DNA of 9,326 nt from NCBI GenBank assembly GCA_023417165.1, contig JAEZGD010000152.1, positions 1 through 9,326 of the forward strand. The letters are read 5' to 3'. The notes beneath the pieces were generated by a model. That model did not search any database, had not been told where the DNA came from, and worked only from the letters and a program-made list of their open reading frames with translations. A program made the position numbers and the translations under genes. How positions within the stretch are numbered: position 1 is the first letter of the stretch; each line of letters begins with the position of its first letter. This document shows positions 1 to 7,430 of this stretch, piece by piece. The DNA is from Planctomycetota bacterium (GTDB lineage Bacteria > Planctomycetota > Planctomycetia > Pirellulales > Pirellulaceae).

Positions 1-2928
1 TCCTTTACCAGGCGATGAATTGGCGGTTGCGTCGGCCGTTTCCTCGGGCTTCCAGAACACCGGGCGACCTTCGCGCAGCAGGGCCTCCTCGAAGGCATTC
101 CACTCCACTTGCTGTTGGGTGCAGCGGCCCACCACGCGAAACTCCAAGCGCTCGGTCGTGTCGGATTGGACCAGCACGGCCAAGTCGCCATGTGTCGGCA
201 GCGTGCCATTACGCCGCCAATGCCAATCGCCAGCGCGATCGCGCCACAGCAGCCCTTCCCAGCGATAGACTTCGCCCACGGCGGGCTGCAAAACGCTCTC
301 ACCAAACGGCGCATCGGCAATCTCTTTTAGCGTCCGCTCGGCGCGCGGGCGATTCGTGGCTGCGCCCGCGTCGTCAGGCACCATCCACGAAGCCGTAAGA
401 TCGACGTCAGCCGCGGTCAGCGCCGCACTCTTCTGCGCAAAGACCGACTTGAATCGCTGGCTACCGGTGCTGCCAAATTCCAATACGCGCTTCAAGATCG
501 CCAAACGCAAGATGGGATCGACGTCGGGATGCGTCTGCACCAGGTCGGCCAGCGTTAAGAACGTCCGATCCCAGTTGGCGTCATCTAGTTTTTGCAACTG
601 CGCGAGCGCCGCCACCGCCAGGCGAGACTGCGGCGCCACTTCCAGCTTCGTAATCTCGCGCTTCGGTGAGCGCGCTTTCACCGTGCGCAGATCCACCGAA
701 CTGATGTAGTCGAATGGACAGCTTTGCTCGGGGGCCATTTCATCGAAGCGTTCGGGCCGGCGCGTCAAATAATATTGCTTGCCGTTGGAGGTGGTCAGCC
801 GATACAAATCGGCCATCAGCGGATCGCGAAAGAGCGAGCGTGTGCGATCGACCAGCGAACGACCATTATCGTCGATCCGCGCGGCGAACGCTTCCCAAAA
901 CGGCCGCTGCTCTTCATAGATGGCTACCAGGGGATAGTCGCCGTGCGCGTCAACCAACTTTTGCGATTGTTCGAGCAAGCGCGTCGCCGCCGTCGCACTG
1001 AGTGCTTTGCCCGAGCGCACGTCTTCTTGCTGCGCCCAGGCGGTCCAAGCGGCCGCGCCTTGCCACCACGCACTTTCGGCGGCGACTTGCTGATACTCTT
1101 GCCCGCGCGTCGATTGCGGAAACTTGCTGGCGTAAGCCAACAGCGCTTGCGAATAGCGGGAAGCATCGCCGGCGCTTTTGATGACCACATCCAGCTCCGC
1201 TCGTTCCGCGGCATTGGTCTGTAGCTGTTCGCGCTGCGCTTCGACGCGTGCTTGCAACGGTTCCAACTGGCGCGCCAGCAGTGTGGTGACGCCGTTAGCA
1301 GTCTTAGCCGCTTTGATCTCGGCCAACAGCACTTTGGTTTGCGTATCGGCTTCCGCGGAGGCCTGTTCCAGGTCCAACTCTTCGAGCGCCAGCACGCGTA
1401 CCTGCAACGCACGTAAACGTTCCGTAAACTCGCGATCGCGTCCTTCCTGAGCGACGCGCATCGCGTCCGAAATAGCCGATTCAATCATGGCGATCTCGCC
1501 TTGCTCGGCCGCTCCTTGCGCCAGACGCTTGGCTTCGGCCAGCGCCACGCGATCCGGTGTTTCTGCCCCGGCCGCCTGGGCGCGAGACAGCGCGCTCTGG
1601 AATGCGGCAACGCGCTCCGCTTCGTCGCGCAAGCGTTGTTGCAACAAAGCGGCCAGCTCTTGCACCGGCGCGGCAGCCGCGATCAGCGGCGCGCGAGCGG
1701 TGAGATCCTCAATGAAACGCTCGGCATCTTCGTGCTGCTGCTTCTCGATAAGCCGTGACAAGCTGTCGGCGGCGGTGGCCACTTCGCGGCGATGCGTTTG
1801 CTGCATCACGACATAGGCTCCTAGCCCCGCCACCACCAGCACCGCTCCTACAACGCCCGCCAGCATCAGCCGCGTGCGCCTGCGCGATTTCAGATCGAAG
1901 TCTTGCAACCGCGCGCTTAAACGGTGCAATAGCGCCGGCGGCAGCGCATCATCGAATCGCTGCGTCGCATGATAAAGCCGCTCTAACTCCAGTCGCGGCG
2001 TTTCGACATCGAGCGCGGTTTCCAGATCGTGCACCGCCTGGGCGAATTGATTCGCTTTGTCTTGTTGCTGATCCTGTGCGGCCAGCCATTCTAAAGCCGG
2101 CGCGGCGCGCTCGGCCAAGGCGTCATGCGGCTCCAATCGCGCGACATTGGCGGCGGCTTCCCACTGGGCGCGAATGCGCCGCCCGGCGGCGACGTCGAAG
2201 GCGCTATACGCGTCGTCGAGCGGGCCCACCAAATCTTGCAGCGTTTGTCGTGCTTGCGTCAGCTTGAGCCGCGCGAGCAAACCTTGCGCGGTCTGCTGCA
2301 CTTCGGTGCTGGGGCGTTGCAACCAATCGGCGCTGCTGACTTCGGCGGCCAGCGTCAGCAGCGTCGTCAGGTTGCCTTGGCGAAAGGCTTGCTGAATTTC
2401 GGCCATCAGTTGCAAGTGCCGCGCGCGTTCCCAGACGCGCAAATCGTCTTGCCAGACGGTGCTGTCGGGATCGGCCGCGCGAATCCGTCGCAACACGCCA
2501 ATACGGCTCGCCAGCGGCGCTCGCGCCAGCGCCAACAAGCGATGCTGACGAAAGAGCCGCGAAAGCTGCTGATCTTCGGCATACGCGCGATTGAGTTGCT
2601 CGGCCACGTCCAACAGCAGCGGTGGCGCAGGCTGCAGGCTGCATGTTTGCAGCAGTTGGTTCCAGTAGGGCAACTCCGCGAAGTCCAGGCAACCGACCAA
2701 TTCCAGCAAGTTGGGTTCCTGCTCGCTGAGTTGAATCGCCTCGGAACGCAACCCCTTGGCCAACAACTGGCCGCAGCGCCGCAAGCGTTCGTTAGTGGCG
2801 TCAATCGCATCGGCATACAAGGCCGCGCAATCCGCCAGCATATTCACGTCTAGCAAGACTGTGGAATTCACCGCCAGGCGAATGTCTTCCACCACGCGCT
2901 GATAGTCAGCATTTGTTTGCATCAACAT
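1..2928 (-). CDS. Large single-pass membrane coiled-coil protein (partial, runs off the left edge)
   Basis: The frame is open for 976 codons from an ATG at 2928 to the window edge, with no stop, so the C-terminus is missing. I do not recognise the family. Residues 1-350 are helical and soluble. They include a compact core (about residues 128-175) with FRQHRLLALARAPL, an Arg-rich helix and then DPDSTVWQDDLRVWERAR, which looks like a conserved domain. A membrane helix spans about residues 354-375 and is preceded by KSRRRTR, which predicts N-in/C-out topology. Residues 377-545 are a charged, Gln/Ala/Glu-rich coiled coil. The rest is mixed, with a Trp-rich patch near 887-910 (VYRWEGLLWR, GDWHW) that suggests a small beta domain, then a Ser/Ala/Pro-rich tail at the edge. 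It begins 27 bp after the GAP1-like gene and is probably co-transcribed and part of the same complex. An in-frame ATG at 2922 is an equally good start. Confidence 0.85.
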   Translation of the reverse strand, partial: MLMQTNADYQRVVEDIRLAVNSTVLLDVNMLADCAALYADAIDATNERLRRCGQLLAKGLRSEAIQLSEQEPNLLELVGCLDFAELPYWNQLLQTCSLQPAPPLLLDVAEQLNRAYAEDQQLSRLFRQHRLLALARAPLASRIGVLRRIRAADPDSTVWQDDLRVWERARHLQLMAEIQQAFRQGNLTTLLTLAAEVSSADWLQRPSTEVQQTAQGLLARLKLTQARQTLQDLVGPLDDAYSAFDVAAGRRIRAQWEAAANVARLEPHDALAERAAPALEWLAAQDQQQDKANQFAQAVHDLETALDVETPRLELERLYHATQRFDDALPPALLHRLSARLQDFDLKSRRRTRLMLAGVVGAVLVVAGLGAYVVMQQTHRREVATAADSLSRLIEKQQHEDAERFIEDLTARAPLIAAAAPVQELAALLQQRLRDEAERVAAFQSALSRAQAAGAETPDRVALAEAKRLAQGAAEQGEIAMIESAISDAMRVAQEGRDREFTERLRALQVRVLALEELDLEQASAEADTQTKVLLAEIKAAKTANGVTTLLARQLEPLQARVEAQREQLQTNAAERAELDVVIKSAGDASRYSQALLAYASKFPQSTRGQEYQQVAAESAWWQGAAAWTAWAQQEDVRSGKALSATAATRLLEQSQKLVDAHGDYPLVAIYEEQRPFWEAFAARIDDNGRSLVDRTRSLFRDPLMADLYRLTTSNGKQYYLTRRPERFDEMAPEQSCPFDYISSVDLRTVKARSPKREITKLEVAPQSRLAVAALAQLQKLDDANWDRTFLTLADLVQTHPDVDPILRLAILKRVLEFGSTGSQRFKSVFAQKSAALTAADVDLTASWMVPDDAGAATNRPRAERTLKEIADAPFGESVLQPAVGEVYRWEGLLWRDRAGDWHWRRNGTLPTHGDLAVLVQSDTTERLEFRVVGRCTQQQVEWNAFEEALLREGRPVFWKPEETADATANSSPGKG

Positions 2929-2942
2929 CCTAAAACCTAAAA
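2929..2942 (-). promoter_or_regulatory. Tandem Shine-Dalgarno-like repeat before the large membrane protein gene
   Basis: On the minus strand the heptamer TTTTAGG occurs twice in tandem directly before the start region. The outer AGG lies 7 nt before the ATG at 2928, and the inner AGG lies 6 nt before the in-frame ATG at 2922. Both possible starts therefore have an AGG at a usable distance, and the site does not decide between them. AGG is only a short match to the anti-Shine-Dalgarno sequence, so its strength is uncertain. Confidence 0.4.
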
Positions 2943-2955
2943 CAGCGTGGTGAAG

Positions 2956-5900
2956 CTACTTGGAGGCTGCGGCCGATGCAGTCGCCGGCACTCGCAAAAT
3001 CGACTTTGTCGGTACGTCGCCAAATTCGGCGATCGTGAGCGATGGCTGATCTTTTTCATGACGCACGATACTCATGTGAATCTTGATCGAGCCCGCGAGG
3101 TTATCAATGAATGGTTGTCGCTCGTCTTTCACCTGTTTATAGAGGTCGCTAGGAAAGACTTGTTCGCTAAAAGCCTCACGCTCTGCCTTTCGCCTTTCAA
3201 TCTCCGCCTTTTCATGCTTGAGTCGGTCCTTTTCTTTGTTCCTATCCGACTCGTTTTCGATTTTGTCAGCCTCCTTAAAGGCGTGTTCGTTCTTCTTGAA
3301 TGCCTCAGGAAACTCACCCATGCTGTTAAGTAGTTTGCCCTTCGATGAATCAGGAGCCAGTACAAACTTGGCCAGCACATCATCCGAAAGCGCAAGGTAA
3401 TGTTCGGGTTCAAGCTTTTGAGGCACAAGGTGCTCGTTGATGGGCACGACCAAGAGTGTCAGAGGAGCCGCACGCAATTTCCATGAGGTTTTGTCAGACT
3501 GACGCAGAAAATTCAGCACGACAGCAAACCGTGGTCTCTCCGGCTTCGAGTCTTTGCGTTGCAGCCCGATTTCTGTTCTCAAACCCTCGGGCTTGATCTC
3601 GGCTCGGCCTTGCACCATCTGAAAGCCCTCTGGCAAGCCGGCAAAGTCGACGCGATGCACGAGGATTTTGACGTCGTCGGTTGTGGCGAGCGAAATTACC
3701 GTTGGTTTCAGCCGCCAGAGCTTCTCGCTGTCCTTGACCAATTCCAAGGCGTCATGCTTCTGAGGAGGCTGGGTCAACAAACGCACCAAGCGTGTTTTGG
3801 AGCCGGATTGGAGTTTGACAACGATCTCATGCAATGATTCGTTGAATTCGCGATCCCATGTCCAAGTCAGATACCCTTGTGAGATCGTAAAACTTCCCAC
3901 AGTAACATTGAATGCTCGGTCAGGTTGACCTTTTACAATTTTCCATATGGGTGCGGGCGGCGCACTTTCGACAAAAAAACCTTGATTGTCGGGAACAGAG
4001 ATTGCAAAACTCGCTGCTGCAGCCGGTGGCAATGAAAGTAGGTGCCCGTCATGCTTCCGGTCCTTACCAACTTCGCGATTGCCGTTGGACGGAAACGAGC
4101 CATCGATCAAGAAGTTGTCCGGCAACGTTGCTAAAAACTCGCCGGCATCGGGCTTGGGCACCTTTTTCGCGCGCTCGGCAAGTTCCTTTGCCAGCGACTC
4201 ATAAGCCGCGAGGGTGGACTCGCTCTCTTGCAGCGGCTTGTTGTCTGCCGGTTTAGGGAGTTTCTCGGTCATTTCTTTGAGCTTGTCGCGATGCGCGGTG
4301 AGCTTTTGCGACCACGATTCGAGATCGGCGAAGTCCTGATTGCAAACCGCGGCAGAGGCGTCCAGTTGGCTGCGAATGTCATCCAGTTTGAGCGTGCTCG
4401 CGGCTGACAACTGTTGCTGTTGATTCAACAGTTCCTGCTTGGTAGCGAGCAGTTGCTGCGCGCATTCCAGTTGTTTCTCGGCCCGCTGGCGGTGTTGTTC
4501 GAGCTCATCGCGCTTCGATTGAGCGTTGTCGGCCGTTTGTTTGGCTGCATCGAGCGCGGCTTGCAGGTCCTTTTTGCCGTTCAGTAAGTCGGCCAGAGTG
4601 GCTTCGAACGTTTTGGCATGCTCGGCCTTGAGGTCTTCTTTCTTTTGCAGCTCTTTCGCTGTAGTTTCCAGCTTGCGATACGCCTCTAGCTTTTGCGCCA
4701 AAGCATTGCCGGCCGCGGCGAGTTCTGTGATTTGATTCGCTTGATGAGCCGCTTGTTTGGCGTCCTCATCTACCGCGTCGCTGACCGCGGTCGTCAGTGT
4801 CGTTGCGCCGGTTTCTTGGGTGAAGGCAGCTTTCGCGTCTTTCCACTTCTGAAGCGACTCGCTGGCTGCGGCGCGTCGTTGTTCGTGCTCGGCATCGGTG
4901 TTGGAATCGGACGTTTTGGAGGGAAGGGAGGCGAGGGCGCGGCCAAGATACTTCGTCGCGGCATAGCCGCCGCCGAGCAGGAGGAGTAGTCCGAGCGCGC
5001 CGCCAACCAACAGCGTCAGGCGGCGAGTGCGGCCGGAGGATGCGGCAGTGAGGCCCATCTTCAGTTGCACCGGCGGAGGCGGCGCAGGCAGGCTGCGATC
5101 GTCGGCGATCCGATAGTCGCCATCGCTGAGCAAATCGGCATCCGGCGTGGTGTCGATGCCGGCCAGCGGACTGCGACGCACGCCGGGGAGCGGAGCCACT
5201 TCGCCTGCGCGAGGCGGCGTGGTGAAGGTGATTTGACCGGTGCGCGCGGCCGTGACGAGCGGACCAGCCGGCGCTGGCCCGAGCGGCTGTGTCAGATCAA
5301 TGACCGTCGCGCCAGGAGCACGCCGGGCGGCGATCGCTTCGTCCGAATCGGCGACGATGCAGCGCCAGCGACACTCCACGCCGGGCGGCAGCCGCGTGAC
5401 ATATGTGCTGAAGCTGACTTCCCACCGTCGCGCCGGCGGCAACAGCGACAGAGCCTCGACCATCAGCGGCATCAAATCCATGCCTGGCGAAAATAGCAGG
5501 TACGCGTCGCGCTTGGTCTCGGCCGTTTGCGCCAGCACGCCCGCCCAGCCAGCGTCGCCCGTCAGGCGTTGCCACGCAGCGCAGACCTGCGCCGGATGCT
5601 CGCCACGCGGCGGCACGCGTCCGCTATTGAGCAAGCGCGGCGGCTCGTTCCACGCGGTGAGCATGAAATTATCGTGCGCCAGGCACCACGCCGGGCCGCC
5701 GAGCGGCAGCTCATTCGCGTCCAGCGCCACATGATGCGCCAGCTTGTTGCTGCGCTGCGAATAGTCGAGTCCCGCGTCGGCGATACGCGACAACACATGA
5801 TAGCGCCGCCCGCCCACGGTCAGCAGCAGATGCGACCAGGCAATCGGGTTGAGCCGTGCCTGCGGATCTTGCGGCGGATACAAATGGCGATAACCGCTGA

Positions 5901-6021
5901 GCGATTCCAACCGCTCGGCGAGCGAGCTGGCCATGCCAGGGGTGCTGGCGACGGTGCAAAAGCCGCGGCTTCCCAGCTTCAGCCCCTGCGGCGACGACGT
6001 ATAGACAATCTCTTGGCTCAT
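2956..6021 (-). CDS. GAP1-N2-like GTPase-associated protein with membrane helix, coiled coil and beta-rich C-terminal half
   Basis: A protein of 1021 residues. Residues 1-250 resemble the N-terminal domain of GTPase-associated protein 1 (GAP1-N2), recognised by the opening IVYTSSPQGL...GSRGFCTVASTPGM, LESLSGYRHLYP and the later WEVSFSTYVTRLPPG. Residues 250-330 are a Pro-rich linker. A membrane helix lies at about 335-353 after GRTRR, which predicts N-in/C-out. Residues 380-620 are a Lys/Glu/Gln-rich coiled coil. Residues 630-860 are beta-rich (TISQGYLTWTWD). Residues 908-950 form a highly charged E/K/R helix, and a beta hairpin ends the protein. The start at 6021 was chosen because the GAP1-like homology begins there, 17 bp after the GTPase gene's stop. 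The frame stays open upstream to 6171, but those codons overlap the GTPase gene and look non-native. AAGG lies 10 nt before the ATG, so translational coupling is likely. Usual GAP1 middle and C-terminal domains are not evident. The family call is from memory of the motifs. The GTPase next door is the probable partner. Confidence 0.8.
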   Translation of the reverse strand: MSQEIVYTSSPQGLKLGSRGFCTVASTPGMASSLAERLESLSGYRHLYPPQDPQARLNPIAWSHLLLTVGGRRYHVLSRIADAGLDYSQRSNKLAHHVALDANELPLGGPAWCLAHDNFMLTAWNEPPRLLNSGRVPPRGEHPAQVCAAWQRLTGDAGWAGVLAQTAETKRDAYLLFSPGMDLMPLMVEALSLLPPARRWEVSFSTYVTRLPPGVECRWRCIVADSDEAIAARRAPGATVIDLTQPLGPAPAGPLVTAARTGQITFTTPPRAGEVAPLPGVRRSPLAGIDTTPDADLLSDGDYRIADDRSLPAPPPPVQLKMGLTAASSGRTRRLTLLVGGALGLLLLLGGGYAATKYLGRALASLPSKTSDSNTDAEHEQRRAAASESLQKWKDAKAAFTQETGATTLTTAVSDAVDEDAKQAAHQANQITELAAAGNALAQKLEAYRKLETTAKELQKKEDLKAEHAKTFEATLADLLNGKKDLQAALDAAKQTADNAQSKRDELEQHRQRAEKQLECAQQLLATKQELLNQQQQLSAASTLKLDDIRSQLDASAAVCNQDFADLESWSQKLTAHRDKLKEMTEKLPKPADNKPLQESESTLAAYESLAKELAERAKKVPKPDAGEFLATLPDNFLIDGSFPSNGNREVGKDRKHDGHLLSLPPAAAASFAISVPDNQGFFVESAPPAPIWKIVKGQPDRAFNVTVGSFTISQGYLTWTWDREFNESLHEIVVKLQSGSKTRLVRLLTQPPQKHDALELVKDSEKLWRLKPTVISLATTDDVKILVHRVDFAGLPEGFQMVQGRAEIKPEGLRTEIGLQRKDSKPERPRFAVVLNFLRQSDKTSWKLRAAPLTLLVVPINEHLVPQKLEPEHYLALSDDVLAKFVLAPDSSKGKLLNSMGEFPEAFKKNEHAFKEADKIENESDRNKEKDRLKHEKAEIERRKAEREAFSEQVFPSDLYKQVKDERQPFIDNLAGSIKIHMSIVRHEKDQPSLTIAEFGDVPTKSILRVPATASAAASK

Positions 6022-6038
6022 CAGCGTCTTGCCTTGTT

Positions 6039-7382
6039 TCAACCAGGAGGCAGATAGGAAGCGGCAGGCGGCGTGGGCTTGCCTGCGGGCCGCGCGGCAT
6101 CGGTGCGACGAAACGCCACCAGGCCTTGGCACCATTGCGACAGCGTCCACAGCATGGGAACTTCGACCCACTGCGGCTGCACATCGCGCGGGCGGATTCC
6201 CATCTGGCCGCTCGCGGCATCGACCTCGGGCGAGCGTCCGGTCGCGCTGACGGGAACAAACGTGACTTGTTGCGCAAAGCCCTCAGCGCTCGACACAAGT
6301 TCCGGCGTGATCTCGTACAACAAATCGCGCACGCGTTTCGAAACCGCTTGTACCTTCGGCAAATCGAGCGCGAAGCGATCGGCGCCGGCACTGGTCCAGG
6401 CTTCGTCGAGCTTCAAATCAGGCATTAGCTGCGACCACGCGTCATACTTCGTAACGATGACAATCAGCGGGCGTTGATGACGCGCGTTCTGATGCAAGCC
6501 GGCATGACGGCGCACGCGTGCGGCCATTTCGTGCAGCGCCGTCTCTTGGCGCGACGTGATCGCCTGGCGGTTCATCTGCGGATCGTTCGACTTACCGCGA
6601 CAAGCCTCGCGAAAGCGCGGATCTTGCGTCGGATCGTACAAGAACATGATCGCTTGCGCTCGCGCCAGATGCCGCGTGACCGGATTGGCGAGCGTATCTT
6701 TGCCAGGCTCAAACGATTCGCCAGCGTTATCGTACAAGCAGAGCGCCCGAGCGACCTGATTGGCTTCGGCGGCGCTCGGATGATGCGGCAGCGGCCGCAC
6801 CGAGAACATGAACGGCCGCGGATAGTTGACAATCTGATCGCCAAAGCGGACCGCATCGTAAAGGTCGCCTTGCTCTTCGGTCTTGGCGAGCTTCACCACT
6901 TTGTCGCGATCGGGATTGTAGAACTGCAACTCTTCGTAGTGATTGAGAATGCGGTTCGAGGAAGGATCAGCATCGGTAAACGACAGCCCGAACAGCTTCG
7001 GCATTTGCCGCCGCAGTTGCCACGTCATCGACGCCAGGAAATACGACTTGCCGCAGCCGGGCGTGCCGACAATCGAAAAGAACAGCGGCGTCATCTCGAA
7101 CAGTCCGCGCGGCACGCCGAGGTGACACTTCGGACAAGCGAGTTCATGACAGACGAATCCTTCGGCATCGAGCGCGTTGCCTTCGACATCAAACCGCGAA
7201 GGCAAAAACCGCAGTTGTTGATTTCCGCCCAGGCGAGGATCGTCGAGCAGATTCGGATGCTGCGAGATCCACAAGGCGTCTTCCGGCGGAAAGCCTTCCC
7301 AGCAATGCGGACACGTCACGCGCGTGCGCAATTCCAATCGCGCGGTGGCGGGCGGTGAAGGAGTTGAACCGATCGCATTCAT
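6039..7382 (-). CDS. Zinc-ribbon TRAFAC-type GTPase (DO-GTPase2-like)
   Basis: A cytoplasmic GTPase of 447 residues with no signal peptide or membrane helix. An N-terminal zinc ribbon is formed by C24-x2-C27 and C83-x2-C86, with C78 and H87 nearby. The G domain follows. G1/Walker A is GTPGCGKS at 106-113, G3 is DNAGE at 218-222, G4 is TKYD at 311-314 (preceded by the hydrophobic strand LIVIV), and G5 is SATG at 379-382. A long insert between G1 and G3 contains the conserved-looking LQFYNPDRD. The zinc-ribbon-plus-GTPase order and the insert fit the double-GTPase family reported beside GAP1 proteins in predicted conflict systems. That assignment is recognition from memory, while the GTPase call rests on the motifs. 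The ATG at 7382 has AGG 9 nt upstream. The gene lies 48 bp after the lipoprotein gene and ends 17 bp before the GAP1-like gene, its likely partner. The product probably binds and hydrolyses GTP and acts as the switch of the complex. Confidence 0.9.
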   Translation of the reverse strand: MNAIGSTPSPPATARLELRTRVTCPHCWEGFPPEDALWISQHPNLLDDPRLGGNQQLRFLPSRFDVEGNALDAEGFVCHELACPKCHLGVPRGLFEMTPLFFSIVGTPGCGKSYFLASMTWQLRRQMPKLFGLSFTDADPSSNRILNHYEELQFYNPDRDKVVKLAKTEEQGDLYDAVRFGDQIVNYPRPFMFSVRPLPHHPSAAEANQVARALCLYDNAGESFEPGKDTLANPVTRHLARAQAIMFLYDPTQDPRFREACRGKSNDPQMNRQAITSRQETALHEMAARVRRHAGLHQNARHQRPLIVIVTKYDAWSQLMPDLKLDEAWTSAGADRFALDLPKVQAVSKRVRDLLYEITPELVSSAEGFAQQVTFVPVSATGRSPEVDAASGQMGIRPRDVQPQWVEVPMLWTLSQWCQGLVAFRRTDAARPAGKPTPPAASYLPPG

Positions 7383-7413
7383 GCAAATCTACCTGGCAAC
7401 AAAAAACTGGCGG

Positions 7414-7426
7414 CGGGATCATCCCG
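7414..7426 (-). terminator. Small hairpin between lipoprotein and GTPase genes
   Basis: cgggatcatcccg forms a 5-bp stem with a 3-nt loop, starting 4 nt after the lipoprotein stop codon. On the minus strand a run of six T (7406-7401) follows after a 7-nt gap. The stem is short and the T-run is displaced, so at most this is a partial terminator or attenuator, or a processing site adjusting expression within the operon. Confidence 0.25.
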
Positions 7427-7430
7427 ACCG

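Noticed and set aside
2627..2653. Tandem gcaggct repeat followed by a gctgca/tgcagc hairpin
   Set aside because: It is short, lies inside coding sequence and is explained by codon choice for Ser-Leu-Gln and neighbours. Nothing suggests a functional site.
2125..2853. Plus-strand open frame of 242 codons
   Set aside because: It is antisense to the continuous minus-strand frame of the large membrane protein and has low-complexity Gln/Arg/Ala content.
6022..6171. N-terminal extension of the GAP1-like protein
   Set aside because: These 50 codons overlap the GTPase gene's C-terminus out of frame and read as Arg/Ala/His-rich noise. The family-like sequence begins at the ATG at 6021.
6474..7358. 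Plus-strand open frame of 294 codons
   Set aside because: It is antisense to the GTPase gene, whose motifs prove the minus frame. Its product is Arg/His/Gln-rich with no domain, typical of a shadow frame in GC-rich DNA.
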